Numbered from the stretch's first letter, positions 24,626 to 34,618 are shown. The stretch: DNA of 64,000 nt from Shewanella sp. AS1 (GCF_021412565.1 NZ_JAKCLJ010000002.1:124001-188000); one strand, 5' to 3'. Program-made: numbers and translations. Notes: generated by a model from the letters alone, not told the origin.

Positions 24626-27325
24626 ATGAGTCAACGGACCCTACCCTCTTTATTTAAACCGAGATCGGTCGCCATTATTGGCGCATCCAATGGCAAAAAT
24701 CGTGCTGGCAATGTTGTGATGCGTAACTTGCTCTCCGGTGGCTTTTCAGGTCCCATCATGCCCGTGACCCCAAAATATGAAGCTGTGCAAGGGGTACTTG
24801 CCTACCCCAGCATCGAAGCCCTGCCGATGAAGCCCGATCTGGCCATTATCTGCACAGCGGCAACGAAAGTGCCGGCCATAGTAGAGCGACTGGCTCAGTT
24901 TGGTTGTAAGGTCGCCATCATCCTTGCCTCAGCAATGGCACTGCAATCGGATGAAGAGGGTAATAATTTACTCGAGTTGACCCGAGCCCATGCCAAACGC
25001 TACGGCATGCGTTTACTCGGCCCCAATAGTCTTGGCATGATGCTACCCAATATCGGGCTCAATGCCAGCCTGGCTCATACCAGTGCCCTGCCCGGTAAAA
25101 TCGCCTTCGTGTCTCAATCATCGGCCATCTGCACAACCGTGCTCGATTGGGCCAATAATAAGGGCATAGGCTTCTCCTCTTTCATCTCATTGGGCGATGC
25201 CACAGACATAGATTTCGACGAGTTACTGGATTTTCTTGGCCGCGATGGCCGCACCAGTGCCATCATGCTCTATATCGACTCAATCAATGAGAAACGTCAT
25301 TTCCTCTCTGCCGCGAGAGCTGCTGCCAGAAACAAGCCCATCTTAGTGATCAAATCTGGCCGCAGCATGGAGGGGACAACCGCCGCCAAGCTGCATACGG
25401 GGGGAATTGGCGGTAATGACGCCGTTTATGAAGCGGCATTTCGCCGCGCAGGGATGCTTAGGGTCAATGATTTAGTTGAGCTATTTGCCGCCTTGGAGAC
25501 GATTGCACACTCATCGCCGCTGCAGGGCGAGCGACTCGCCATTTTAACCAATGGCGGTGGCCCTGCCGTGCTGGCTCTCGATCAGTTGATGCTGGCTGGA
25601 GGCAAAGCGGCCCTGTTGGAGAAAGATACCATTGAGGCGCTCGACAACTTATTGCCTAATACTTGGTCAGGGCAAAATCCTATCGATATCGGCGGTGATG
25701 CCGATGCCAAACGTTACTGCGACAGTCTTAAAATTCTAATGGATGCCAACATAGCCGATGCCATCTTAATACTCCACTCGCCGTCGGCACTGGGAGACAG
25801 CATGGAGATAGCGGAGGGGATTGTTAATGTGATAGCGAGCCATCCTAACCGTAACAGGGTCAATATCTTAACTAACTGGAGTGGCGAAGACTCTGCCTAT
25901 CGAGCCCGCAAACTGTTTAATAAGGCGAGCATTCCCACCTACCGCACACCCGGAGGTGCGGTCGGGGCATTTATGCATATGGTGGAATTTCGGCGCAATC
26001 AGAAGCTGCTTCAGGAAGTACCACAATCTATTCCCGATAACATTCCCACAGATGCAACCCTGGCCAGACAACTGCTCAATGAGGCCTTGGATAAGAATAA
26101 ACGGGTACTTGAGACCCATGAGTCGAGCCGAATCTTGGCCGCCTATGGCCTTAATACCATAGAGACCCATTTCAGTAAGGATGCTGAGCATGCCGTCAGC
26201 ATTGCCGAGCAGATTGGTTACCCTGTCGCCCTTAAGGTGCAGTCACCGGATATCCATTATAAGTCTGATGTTCAAGGGGTGATGCTAAATCTCACCAGTG
26301 CCGATGAGGTCAAACAGGCGGCGAATGCCATGATAAATCGGGTCCACAGCCTAGATCAGAGCGCCACAATAGAGGGACTTATCGTACAGAAAATGGCGCT
26401 GACCGCAGGCGCACAAGAGATCCGCGTTGCGGTTCTTAGCGATCCCGTATTTGGCCCGGCCATCTTCCTCGGTGAAGGAGGCTCTGAATGGCAACCTACC
26501 ACAGACGCGGCCGTTGCCCTGCCGCCACTGAATATGGCGCTGGCACGTTATATGGTGATCCAGGCACTAAAAAGTCATAAGCTAAAAGACAGGCACCTGC
26601 CGCTCGGACTGAACATGCATGCCCTGTGTGTCATGCTGACCCAGATCTCTCACCTCATCATAGATTGCCCTGAAATTGCCGCGCTGGATCTTAATCCTGT
26701 GCTGTGCGCCGGTGAGCAGATCACCCTATTGGATGTGAATATTCAGCTGCAAACCTGCCCGTCAGATAATACTAACCGCCTGGCTATTAGCCCCTATCCC
26801 AAAGAGCTGGAGCAGTATGCCACCTTAAAGAATGGGCTCGAGATCATGCTGCGCCCGATTTTGCCCGAGGATGAGCCCAAACACCTGGCGTTCGATAATT
26901 CTCTCTCCGATGAGGACAGATATAAACGCTATTTTGGTGTGCGTTCTAAGATGACCCATGAGGAGATGGCAGTATTAACTCAGATAGATTACGCCAGAGA
27001 GATGGCCTTTATTGCCACCACAAAAGGTGAAGATGGGGATGACATTACCTTGGGCGCTGTGCGTGCATCGATAGACCCTGACAATACCGAAGCCGAATTT
27101 GCCATGGCGGTTCGCAGCGATCATCAAGGGCTTGGCATAGGAAAACTATTACTGGAAAAGTTGATCAGCTACTATAAGACCAATGATACAGAGCTGCTGA
27201 CGGGTTTCACTATGTTCGAGAATCGCAATATGGCCAATCTGGCTAAGAGCCTTGGCTTTACCGTGACCTTCGATATGGAAGAGCAGCTGATCAAGATGGA
27301 TATGCCGCTAAAATCTGCCCAATAA
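24626..27325 (+). CDS. patZ: Protein lysine acetyltransferase, NDP-forming acyl-CoA synthetase-like plus GNAT (Pat/PatZ)
   Basis: Large fusion protein that in characterised bacteria acetylates and inactivates acetyl-CoA synthetase and other proteins. I start it at the ATG at 24626 (899 residues) after GGGAGA; the frame opens 6 codons earlier without better support. It has a CoA-binding domain at about 5-135 (PRSVAIIGASNGKNRAGN), a ligase-like domain with KLHTGGIGGND near 265, an ATP-grasp region at about 490-710, and a C-terminal GNAT domain at about 735-895 with QGLGIGKLLLEKL as the acetyl-CoA loop. It is monocistronic and divergent from araB. Confidence 0.9.
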   Translation: MSQRTLPSLFKPRSVAIIGASNGKNRAGNVVMRNLLSGGFSGPIMPVTPKYEAVQGVLAYPSIEALPMKPDLAIICTAATKVPAIVERLAQFGCKVAIILASAMALQSDEEGNNLLELTRAHAKRYGMRLLGPNSLGMMLPNIGLNASLAHTSALPGKIAFVSQSSAICTTVLDWANNKGIGFSSFISLGDATDIDFDELLDFLGRDGRTSAIMLYIDSINEKRHFLSAARAAARNKPILVIKSGRSMEGTTAAKLHTGGIGGNDAVYEAAFRRAGMLRVNDLVELFAALETIAHSSPLQGERLAILTNGGGPAVLALDQLMLAGGKAALLEKDTIEALDNLLPNTWSGQNPIDIGGDADAKRYCDSLKILMDANIADAILILHSPSALGDSMEIAEGIVNVIASHPNRNRVNILTNWSGEDSAYRARKLFNKASIPTYRTPGGAVGAFMHMVEFRRNQKLLQEVPQSIPDNIPTDATLARQLLNEALDKNKRVLETHESSRILAAYGLNTIETHFSKDAEHAVSIAEQIGYPVALKVQSPDIHYKSDVQGVMLNLTSADEVKQAANAMINRVHSLDQSATIEGLIVQKMALTAGAQEIRVAVLSDPVFGPAIFLGEGGSEWQPTTDAAVALPPLNMALARYMVIQALKSHKLKDRHLPLGLNMHALCVMLTQISHLIIDCPEIAALDLNPVLCAGEQITLLDVNIQLQTCPSDNTNRLAISPYPKELEQYATLKNGLEIMLRPILPEDEPKHLAFDNSLSDEDRYKRYFGVRSKMTHEEMAVLTQIDYAREMAFIATTKGEDGDDITLGAVRASIDPDNTEAEFAMAVRSDHQGLGIGKLLLEKLISYYKTNDTELLTGFTMFENRNMANLAKSLGFTVTFDMEEQLIKMDMPLKSAQ

Positions 27326-27376
27326 GCACAGATTTCAGCGATAAGCTAAGGAGAATAAACGAAAGTGGCGTAAAAC

Positions 27377-27796
27377 TCAGAACTCCCGATTCATCTGTTC
27401 AAAGAACTGCAATAACAGCTGCAGCTCTTGATCACTGAATTTGGCCGTGATCTGATTAGTCAGCCCATGATGCAACTGGTCATGCTCTTTATAGATCCCT
27501 AAACCGACGTCAGTTAAATCCACAAGAATCGCGCGGCGATCGGCTTGATGGGCCTTGCGAATGACCAAGCCCGCCTGCTCCATCTTGTCTATCTGTACCG
27601 TCAGGGTGCCTGTGGTGATCCCCATCTTCTCAGCCAACTCTTTCATCCGCATGGCGCCGTTAGCCCCTAAGATCTCAACGGCGTGGATCTGGGGCAGCGA
27701 GTAACCTGTGTCTTTGACCACCGAAGCCTCCCAGGAGGAGAGCTTTTCATAAAACTCTACAATTTCATGGCTTAATCTATCTTGTGCCTGTTTCAT
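27377..27796 (-). CDS. MarR-family regulator co-transcribed with a CDF metal exporter
   Basis: Winged-helix regulator of 139 residues. The ATG at 27796 is preceded by GGAGG at a good distance; an upstream in-frame ATG at 27865 would overlap the exporter gene and lacks a ribosome site. The recognition region is MRMKELAEKMGITTGTLTVQ followed by the wing HQADRRAILVDLT. The helix after the wing carries EHDQLHHGL, a His/Glu cluster in the same place as the zinc ligands of AdcR/ZitR proteins, so metal sensing is plausible. It lies 13 nt downstream of the exporter gene, and putative operators lie in front of that gene. Confidence 0.85.
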   Translation of the reverse strand: MKQAQDRLSHEIVEFYEKLSSWEASVVKDTGYSLPQIHAVEILGANGAMRMKELAEKMGITTGTLTVQIDKMEQAGLVIRKAHQADRRAILVDLTDVGLGIYKEHDQLHHGLTNQITAKFSDQELQLLLQFFEQMNREF

Positions 27797-27809
27797 CTCG
27801 CCTCCACCA

Positions 27810-28853
27810 TCATTTAACACTGGAAACGGCCGATTGAGACGAGCAATCGCAGGTAAAGACCTCAACGGTCAGATGATGGATACGATTGAAGCGACTGAGT
27901 TTCGCTTTAAAATACTCGGCCGATTTAGGCTCATGACTCACAATCGAGATCACGGCAGCATGGTGATCGGCACTCACAGGCCACACATGAATGTCGCTCA
28001 CCTGATGATCCCTCTCATCTTCGACACATTGGACAATTTTCTCAACATACTTTGGATCGATACTGGCATCGAGCAAAATTGGGCCCGTCTGCTTGACTAA
28101 GCCCCATGCCCAACTAGTAATGATGACGGCGCCGACAATGCCCATCACAGGGTCAAGCCAAGTTAAGCCCAGATACTTACCAAAGAGTAAGGCGCCAATG
28201 GCAAGTAAGGACGTCAAGGCATCCGCAAGCACATGGAAATAGGCCGCTCTCAGATTATGGTCATGTCCGTGATGATGTCCGTGTTCATGCTCATGCTCAT
28301 GCTCATGCTCATGCTCATCATTATGAGCGTGAGCATGGTGATGGTGTCCATGAGAGTGATGATGGTGATGATGGTGATGATAATCATGACTGTGATGATC
28401 TTTCAACAGAAACACAGATACCACATTGACAGTCAGGCCGATAAAGGCGACCAAAATGGCCTCATTAAAATGAATGTTTTCAGGGTTTAATAAGCGGCTA
28501 ACCGACTCAACAACCATCAAAAGTGCCACTAGGCCTAATGCTATCGCACTGGTAAATCCACCCAACACGCTCACCTTTCCCGTGCCAAAAGCATACTTGG
28601 GATCATCGGCATATTTTCTTGCATAGTAATAAGCGAATAAGGTGATCAGAAACGCCGCAGCATGAGTTCCCATGTGCCATCCATCGGCCAAGAGCGCCAT
28701 CGAACCATAGAGCGTTCCGGCGACAATTTCAGCCACCATAGTGACTAGAGTCAAATAGAGCACATATCGGGTATTACGTTCACCACTACTGTTGATCTTG
28801 GCAAATTGATGTGAGTGTTGCCAGGATTCGATACCATGTTTTTGAAGGGCCAT
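27810..28853 (-). CDS. dmeF: CDF-family metal cation exporter, DmeF-like
   Basis: Inner-membrane antiporter expelling divalent metal ions; DmeF proteins export Co(II)/Ni(II), and zinc is also possible. It has 347 residues and six predicted membrane segments. Metal-site residues lie in TM2 (LADGWHMGTH, about 55-64) and TM5 (FHVLADALTS). Between TM4 and TM5 a cytosolic loop at about 153-205 is almost entirely His, Asp and Glu, and the C-terminal domain holds SDIHVWPVSADHH and ends with CDC. AAGGA precedes the ATG. It is upstream of the MarR gene in one unit. Confidence 0.9.
   Translation of the reverse strand: MALQKHGIESWQHSHQFAKINSSGERNTRYVLYLTLVTMVAEIVAGTLYGSMALLADGWHMGTHAAAFLITLFAYYYARKYADDPKYAFGTGKVSVLGGFTSAIALGLVALLMVVESVSRLLNPENIHFNEAILVAFIGLTVNVVSVFLLKDHHSHDYHHHHHHHHSHGHHHHAHAHNDEHEHEHEHEHEHGHHHGHDHNLRAAYFHVLADALTSLLAIGALLFGKYLGLTWLDPVMGIVGAVIITSWAWGLVKQTGPILLDASIDPKYVEKIVQCVEDERDHQVSDIHVWPVSADHHAAVISIVSHEPKSAEYFKAKLSRFNRIHHLTVEVFTCDCSSQSAVSSVK
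28284..28319. repeat. Hexanucleotide repeat coding His-Glu repeats
   Basis: Six near-identical TCATGC units encode alternating His-Glu in the exporter's cytosolic loop; further ATGATGG units follow. In-frame slippage here would change the number of metal-binding residues without a frameshift. Confidence 0.85.
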
Positions 28854-28902
28854 ATGCCATCCTTGTAGATTGAATGCGACTTATACGCTTGTTTTGCTGT
28901 AC

Positions 28903-28968
28903 TTACTTTGACGCACTTACTTTGAAAGTCAAACAATCATAAATGAATTACTTTGACTATCAAAGTAA
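28903..28968 (-). promoter_or_regulatory. Promoter and putative MarR operators of the exporter unit
   Basis: TTACTTTGA-CTA-TCAAAGTAA (28948-28968) is a perfect inverted repeat with 9-bp arms. A second copy at 28917-28933 keeps the left arm and five bases of the right arm, and a third left arm is at 28903-28911. The minus-strand promoter TTGATA (28958-28963) and TATGAT (28936-28941), 16 nt apart, is embedded in it. The arrangement fits repression by the co-transcribed MarR protein. Confidence 0.7.
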
Positions 28969-29145
28969 AAATATACACTCACCTTTAACCCTTTTTACTC
29001 ACTCCTGCGTTTATAGCTCCAACTCTTCAAGAGAAACGCTTTAATTGAAAAGCATTTTATTAGAAGTACTTCGTCAGAAGTAACGCTGAAAAGCGAATAT
29101 AAAATCAGTTACAAACAGAGAACCCAGTTCACTACAGGAGTCAGT

Positions 29146-29757
29146 ATGAAAGCTTACTTTATCTCACTTAAACAACTTGCCTTAGCCAGCACGCTGTTTT
29201 GTCTAAGCGCCGCACTCATTTGCCTTAGCACTTCGACATTTGCCAGGACACTACCTAAACCAGAGCAAAACCCTTCAAACCCAATCACAATCGACGTTTT
29301 CGCGCATGATACTAAGGCGCTGCCAGATACTATCAAGATGTTCCCCATACCCGATACTGGCATGGAGCTACATCTGCTTACCTTAGAGAAGCTAGCTGAC
29401 GAAACTCGCTATAAGATTGAAATTGAGATAGGCATCACGGCGCAGCTTGACTGCAATAAACACAGATTGATTGGCAACATAACAGAGCAGAGTCTGCCTG
29501 GATGGGGTTATCCCTACTATCGCCTTAATAGCCTAAAGCTAGGTGCAAGTACTAGAATGGCCTGCCTGCAGCAGATGACAAAAAGCCAATTTATAGCTCT
29601 ACCTGACGCCATCACTTTAGCTTACGACAGTCGCTTACCTAAGCTGTTTTATCTGCCAGAGGGCTCAGTATTAAGATACAAGATCTGGCAGAGCAAAGAA
29701 GATTATCACTATTCACCCAATATGAGACCCCAAGTTGGAGTCGCGCCGACCCATTAA
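29146..29757 (+). CDS. eco: Ecotin-type serine protease inhibitor
   Basis: Periplasmic inhibitor of trypsin-fold proteases. The 203-residue precursor has a signal peptide ending near residue 34 (STFA). The ecotin core runs from about 70 to 192, with LDCNKHRL (Cys103), GWGYPYYRL and the reactive loop STRMACL, giving P1 Met138 and Cys140; E. coli ecotin likewise uses Met in STMMAC and a Cys pair. About 30 extra residues separate the signal peptide from the core, more than in E. coli. It has its own spacer and terminator and no evident partner among its neighbours. Confidence 0.9.
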   Translation: MKAYFISLKQLALASTLFCLSAALICLSTSTFARTLPKPEQNPSNPITIDVFAHDTKALPDTIKMFPIPDTGMELHLLTLEKLADETRYKIEIEIGITAQLDCNKHRLIGNITEQSLPGWGYPYYRLNSLKLGASTRMACLQQMTKSQFIALPDAITLAYDSRLPKLFYLPEGSVLRYKIWQSKEDYHYSPNMRPQVGVAPTH

Positions 29758-29800
29758 CGGCATAGCCAACTTAGCTTTTGTCATACAGATGTAAAATGTA

Positions 29801-29837
29801 AAAAACCTCTGCTAAATCTAAGTTAGCAGAGGTTTTT
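29801..29837. terminator. Bidirectional terminator between ecotin and eda
   Basis: A perfect 15-bp stem, AAAAACCTCTGCTAA with TTAGCAGAGGTTTTT, lies between convergent genes and supplies T runs in both directions. Confidence 0.93.
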
Positions 29838-29852
29838 AATCAGCAATAAGAC

Positions 29853-30494
29853 CTAAATACCCGAAATCGCATCTTTACACAACTGAGTAATTCGCTGCCA
29901 ATCGCCCTGCTCCATCGCATCTGTTGGTGCAATCCAGCTGCCGCCAATGCAATCAACATTGCTGAGCGCCAGATAATCTTTGTAATTACTTGGGCTGATC
30001 CCGCCTGTTGGACAGAAACGGATCCCCTTTAGCGGGCCAGCGAAAGCCTTCAGCGCATTAACGCCACCAGAGGCTTCTGCAGGGAAAAACTTAAAGTTGG
30101 TGTAACCCAAAGCCATACCCGCCATCACCTCAGAGATGCTCGCAACCCCAGGGATCAAAGGCACAGAGCCAGACATAGCCGCCTTAAGCAATTCAGTGGT
30201 AGCACCCGGGGTGATAACAAACTGGGCTCCCGCCTCTACTGCTTGAGCTAGCTGTAATTCATTTAAGATAGTCCCGGCGCCTACTATCGCCTCAGGTACT
30301 TCCTGGGCAATCTTAGTGATGGCCTCCAGCGCGCAAGGAGTTCTTAATGTCACTTCAAGTACGCTTATCCCACCGGCGACTAGGGCTCGGGCTAAGGGAA
30401 CCGCATCTTCAATCTTATTAATCACCATCACAGGAACGATTGGGCTGCGTTTAAAAATATCTTCTGGTTGAATTGACCAATTATTCTTAGCCAT
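29853..30494 (-). CDS. eda: 2-keto-3-deoxy-6-phosphogluconate aldolase
   Basis: Last step of the Entner-Doudoroff pathway, giving pyruvate and glyceraldehyde-3-phosphate. It has 213 residues and is a class I aldolase with Schiff-base Lys135 in NFKFFPAE, Glu47 in VLEVTLRT and the phosphate-binding GGISPSNY near 180. It is the last gene of zwf-pgl-edd-eda, 19 nt after edd. Members of this family can act on related 2-keto-3-deoxy acids, which matters for the incomplete oxidative arabinose route in this window, but no such activity is shown here. Confidence 0.96.
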   Translation of the reverse strand: MAKNNWSIQPEDIFKRSPIVPVMVINKIEDAVPLARALVAGGISVLEVTLRTPCALEAITKIAQEVPEAIVGAGTILNELQLAQAVEAGAQFVITPGATTELLKAAMSGSVPLIPGVASISEVMAGMALGYTNFKFFPAEASGGVNALKAFAGPLKGIRFCPTGGISPSNYKDYLALSNVDCIGGSWIAPTDAMEQGDWQRITQLCKDAISGI

Positions 30495-30513
30495 GCTTTC
30501 TCTTCCTCAAGGA

Positions 30514-32340
30514 TTAATAATTTTCGTCTATGGCCGTTGTGCTGCGAGCACCGGTCTCAGGACTACTGAAATTTGAACGCAAGGCGGCGAACAGCTCACG
30601 CCCCATGCCGTAACTAGAAGGACGCAGATTAACGCGCTCGGCTTCCCTGGCATCGAGTACAGCCTGGTCAACCAAGAGGCTGACTTCACCCGTATTCGCA
30701 TCGACGCGGATCAGATCGCCATCGTGTATTTTGGCAATAAGGCCACCCTCTAACGCTTCTGGTGTTAAATGGATCGCCGCCGGCACCTTGCCCGATGCGC
30801 CGGACATACGGCCATCAGTCAATAGTGCGACCTTAAAGCCTTTATCCTGCTGGGAGCCTAAAATGGGGGTGAGTTTGTGCAGCTCTGGCATACCTATGGC
30901 TTTAGGGCCCTGACCTTTCACCACCACCACGCAATCTTTATCAAGCTCACCAGCTTTAAAGAGTTGCTCCAGTTTGTTTTGATCGTCGATCACCAGCGCA
31001 GGCGCTTCGACAACACGGTGCTGCTCAGCAACTGCAGAAACCTTTATCACCGCTCGGCCGAGGTTACCCTTAAGCAGTTTTAAACCACCATTGTTCTGGA
31101 AAGGCTGAGATACTGAGGTCAAGACCTCTTTATCCAGTGACTCGCTCGGCCCTTCGACCCAAACCAGCTCATTGTCGAGTAGACGAGGCTCCTGGGTATA
31201 ACGGCGCAGACCAAAGCCAGCCACAGTATTCACATCTTCATGCAATAAATTGGCATCAAGCAGCTCTTTTATCAGCAGCGCCATACCGCCAGCAGCATGG
31301 AAATGGTTGATATCGGCATGGCCATTGGGATAAACCCTTGCTAACAGCGGCACGGCATCGGAAAGCTCGGAAAAATCATCCCAGTTTACAATAATGCCAG
31401 CTGCTCTTGCTGCAGCGACTATATGCATTGTCAAATTGGTTGAACCACCGGTTGCCAAGAGTGCAACTATGCCATTGACAATCGATTTTTCATTAACCAC
31501 TTCACCGATAGGCGTATACTGAGTGCCCATCTCTGTCAGGCGACACACCTGTTTTGCCGCCATTTTGTTTAAGGCTTCGCGCAGTGGATCGTCAGGATTA
31601 ACAAAAGAGGAACCCGGCAGTTGCAGTCCCATCACTTCAAGCATTAACTGATTACTGTTTGCCGTACCGTAGAAAGTACAAGTTCCCGCACTGTGATATG
31701 ACTTAGACTCGGCATCGAGCAATGCAGCGCGATCCGCTAAGCCTTGAGCAAACTGCTGTCTAACTCTCGCCTTTTCTTTATTGGGAATCCCCGAACGCAT
31801 CGGCCCTGCTGGTACAAACAGCATAGGCAGATGACCAAAACTGAGGGCTCCAATCAGTAAGCCTGGGACAATCTTGTCACAGATCCCAAGTAACAATGCC
31901 CCATCAAACATATTATGGGATAAGCCCACAGCCGTAGACATGGCGATCACTTCGCGGCTAAGCAAACTGAGCTCCATGCCAGGCTGCCCCTGAGTCACAC
32001 CATCACACATGGCTGGCACACCCGCAGCGACTTGGGCGACACTGCCTACTTCATGACAGGCATCTTTCAATAATTGAGGATAAGTTTCGTAAGGTTGGTG
32101 CGCAGAAAGCATGTCATTGAATGCGGTGACTATGCCTATGTTGGCCTTGGTTAAGGCCTTAATTGCACTCTTGTCAGCAGGACTGCAGGCCGCAAAACCA
32201 TGGGCTAAATTACCACAGCTTAAACTGCTGCGATGAACACCATTAAACTTGGCCTCATCAAGTGCTTTGAGATACTGAGCACGGGTATGTTTACTACGCT
32301 CAATGATTCTATCGGTTACTGTCTGTACTACTGTGTGCAT
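30514..32340 (-). CDS. edd: 6-phosphogluconate dehydratase
   Basis: Dehydrates 6-phosphogluconate to KDPG; a [4Fe-4S] enzyme of the IlvD/Edd family. It has 608 residues, typical for Edd. Conserved segments include [61 protein letters not shown] and [16 protein letters not shown]. It differs clearly from the pentonate dehydratase at 15.7 kb in length and cysteine context, so the two are not interchangeable copies. It follows pgl by 9 nt. Confidence 0.96.
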   Translation of the reverse strand: MHTVVQTVTDRIIERSKHTRAQYLKALDEAKFNGVHRSSLSCGNLAHGFAACSPADKSAIKALTKANIGIVTAFNDMLSAHQPYETYPQLLKDACHEVGSVAQVAAGVPAMCDGVTQGQPGMELSLLSREVIAMSTAVGLSHNMFDGALLLGICDKIVPGLLIGALSFGHLPMLFVPAGPMRSGIPNKEKARVRQQFAQGLADRAALLDAESKSYHSAGTCTFYGTANSNQLMLEVMGLQLPGSSFVNPDDPLREALNKMAAKQVCRLTEMGTQYTPIGEVVNEKSIVNGIVALLATGGSTNLTMHIVAAARAAGIIVNWDDFSELSDAVPLLARVYPNGHADINHFHAAGGMALLIKELLDANLLHEDVNTVAGFGLRRYTQEPRLLDNELVWVEGPSESLDKEVLTSVSQPFQNNGGLKLLKGNLGRAVIKVSAVAEQHRVVEAPALVIDDQNKLEQLFKAGELDKDCVVVVKGQGPKAIGMPELHKLTPILGSQQDKGFKVALLTDGRMSGASGKVPAAIHLTPEALEGGLIAKIHDGDLIRVDANTGEVSLLVDQAVLDAREAERVNLRPSSYGMGRELFAALRSNFSSPETGARSTTAIDENY

Positions 32341-32349
32341 AAAAACTCC

Positions 32350-33048
32350 TTAAGCGCTCCAATAAACATCAACGGGTGTATGACGTTGCGCGAGTACTGC
32401 ACGGATCGGCATGGTCAACGCATCATCACTTTCGAGCGCCTTGCGGTAAACGGCTAGCTTTTGTTCACCAACTATGTGTAAATAAATTTGGCGGCTGGCG
32501 AGTATGCCTTTCTTAGAAATGGTGATCCTGGCATGGGGTGCCGTGGTTGGGTTGACCGCCAAGCATAAAGCGTTCGTCGATAACGCCTGCTCTATCTCCG
32601 CCGAACAAGGGAACCATGAGCAAGTATGGCCGTCATTCCCCATCCCCACCACTACAACGTCGAAGGGTTTCGGCAAGTTAGCTAACTGTTCTATCGTCAT
32701 ATCACACCCCGTTTCTGGGGATGAGAACATATTCTTTAGACCACGAAACTTGGCGCTTGCTGCACGATTTTGTAATAAATGCTCAAGCACCAGTTTCTCG
32801 TTGGAATCATCGGACTGTGTATCGACCCAGCGCTCATCGGCCAGAGTGATATAAACACTGCCCCACTCGATCGACTTATGACTGAGCAGCTCAAACAGGG
32901 CTAGCGGGGTCGAGCCACCGGAAACCACCAGGCTGGCTTTGCCTCTGGCATCTATCGCCGCTTGTAATTGCCCAGCGATGCGGTCTGCCAGCTGCGATTC
33001 CAGCATTTTTTTATCATCAAATAATTTGAATACAGATTCTTTAATCAT
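32350..33048 (-). CDS. pgl: 6-phosphogluconolactonase
   Basis: Hydrolyses 6-phosphogluconolactone from Zwf. It has 232 residues and belongs to the DevB/SOL type of the NagB-like fold, with VVSGGSTPLALFE, LADERWVDTQSDDSNE and VVVGMGNDGHTCSWFP as the diagnostic segments. It lies 12 nt downstream of zwf and 9 nt upstream of edd within the Entner-Doudoroff operon. Confidence 0.95.
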   Translation of the reverse strand: MIKESVFKLFDDKKMLESQLADRIAGQLQAAIDARGKASLVVSGGSTPLALFELLSHKSIEWGSVYITLADERWVDTQSDDSNEKLVLEHLLQNRAASAKFRGLKNMFSSPETGCDMTIEQLANLPKPFDVVVVGMGNDGHTCSWFPCSAEIEQALSTNALCLAVNPTTAPHARITISKKGILASRQIYLHIVGEQKLAVYRKALESDDALTMPIRAVLAQRHTPVDVYWSA

Positions 33049-33060
33049 CAGAATTCCCCC

Positions 33061-34533
33061 CTACTCGTCCCAGGAGCGGCCATCTTTGGCTATCAAAGCA
33101 ACTGATGCAACTGGCCCCCAACTACCTGCAGGATAGGGTTTAGGCTTCTCATTACTCTGGAGCCAAGCCTGAATAATGCCATCGACCCATTTCCAGGCTT
33201 GCTCCACCTCATCACGGCGTACGAACAAGGCCTGATTACCCAGCATGGCCTCAAGCAGCAGACGCTCGTAGGCATCGGCGATACGATCATTTTTAAAAGT
33301 ATCGGAGAAACTTAAATCCAACTTAGTGGTTTGCAGTCGCTGTTTTTGCTCAAGTCCCGGCACCTTATTCATCATCTGAATTTCAACACCTTCATGGGGC
33401 TGTAAACGGATAGTGAGCTTATTGGGTGGCAGGTTACGATAACTTGAACGATAGAGGTTATGGGGCGGATTCTTGAAATAAACAACAATCTCTGAACTCT
33501 TGGTTGGCATACGTTTTCCGCTTCGCAGATAAAATGGTACGCCAGCCCAACGCCAGTTATCTATGTCGACACGCAGCGCAACAAAGGTTTCCGCATAAGA
33601 TTGAGTATTAGCGCCTTCCTCTTCCAAATAACCAGGTACGGGACTGCCTTTTAGGAAACCTGATGAATATTGGCCGCGAACGGTATTTTCATAGATGTTA
33701 TCGGCATCTATCTTACGCAGGGATTTGAGCACTTTTACTTTTTCATCGCGAATGCTGTCGGCATCGAGATTCACGGGCGGATCCATCGCAACTAAGGTTA
33801 ACACCTGCAGTAGATGATTTTGGATCATGTCCCGCATCTGACCGGCTTTATCGAAATAGCCCCAGCGGCCTTCGATACCCACCTCTTCGGCAACCGTGAT
33901 CTGCACATGATCGATAGTCCGGTTATCCCACTTAGAGGCAAATAATGAGTTGGCAAAACGCAAAGCGATAAGATTCTGAACCGTTTCTTTACCTAGATAA
34001 TGGTCGATACGGTAAACCTGATTCTCGTTGAAATAGGCACTGACCTGATCGTTGATCACTTTAGAGGATTCAAGATCCGAACCGATTGGCTTTTCGAGGA
34101 CGACGCGCGTCTCTGGGGTAATAAGATTTTGTTCATGCAGACAGCGACAGATATCGCCGAAAATAGCCGGGGGCGTGGCAAAGTAGTTGACCATGACTCG
34201 TTTGCTCGGGTCGACCACCTCATGGAAGGCTTTATATCCTTCGGCTTCGGTAAAATTAGTACCTATATAGGAGCAACGCTCAATAAAACGAGCCAGCGTT
34301 TCTGAACATAAGGGCTCTTTGACAAAGCTATTGAGTGATTTTACGACTAACTCTTGAAACTCATCCTGGCTAAAGGCATCTTTTGCCACGCCAAGCACTT
34401 GAGTTTCTTTATGAAGCAAACCAGCCTTATCAAGCTGATAGAGAGAAGGTAACAACTTACGGCGAGCTAAATCGCCTTTGGTTCCAAACAGTACAAAATC
34501 ACAAGCCCTAGCTTCTGCTGATGTCATGCCCAT
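33061..34533 (-). CDS. zwf: Glucose-6-phosphate 1-dehydrogenase
   Basis: Oxidises glucose-6-phosphate with NADP to the lactone; first enzyme of the operon. I set the start at the ATG at 34533 (490 residues; E. coli 491) because AGGAG lies upstream and the protein then aligns with known N-termini leading to ACDFVLFGTKGDLARRKL. ATGs at 34569 and 34566 extend it by 12 residues without a ribosome site, and another at 34527 is also possible. The substrate motif RIDHYLGKETV and the C-terminal WGPVASVALI are intact. HexR-like sites lie upstream. Confidence 0.95.
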   Translation of the reverse strand: MGMTSAEARACDFVLFGTKGDLARRKLLPSLYQLDKAGLLHKETQVLGVAKDAFSQDEFQELVVKSLNSFVKEPLCSETLARFIERCSYIGTNFTEAEGYKAFHEVVDPSKRVMVNYFATPPAIFGDICRCLHEQNLITPETRVVLEKPIGSDLESSKVINDQVSAYFNENQVYRIDHYLGKETVQNLIALRFANSLFASKWDNRTIDHVQITVAEEVGIEGRWGYFDKAGQMRDMIQNHLLQVLTLVAMDPPVNLDADSIRDEKVKVLKSLRKIDADNIYENTVRGQYSSGFLKGSPVPGYLEEEGANTQSYAETFVALRVDIDNWRWAGVPFYLRSGKRMPTKSSEIVVYFKNPPHNLYRSSYRNLPPNKLTIRLQPHEGVEIQMMNKVPGLEQKQRLQTTKLDLSFSDTFKNDRIADAYERLLLEAMLGNQALFVRRDEVEQAWKWVDGIIQAWLQSNEKPKPYPAGSWGPVASVALIAKDGRSWDE

Positions 34534-34603
34534 AGCGGTCAAATCTCCTAAGTCACGATCCCTCATCATTTTGATGAAAAACCGAATCGTCTCGCATAAT
34601 TGT

Positions 34604-34618
34604 TGTAATATAACAACA
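34604..34618. promoter_or_regulatory. HexR-like operator upstream of zwf
   Basis: TGTAATATAACAACA matches 13 of 15 positions of the HexR pattern TGTAAT-WWW-ATTACA known from Shewanella and relatives. A weaker copy (11 of 15) lies at 34644-34658. Confidence 0.65.

Noticed and set aside
28233..28490. Met/Val-rich open frame on the plus strand
   Set aside because: It is the antisense of the His-rich loop of the CDF exporter gene and has no ribosome site.
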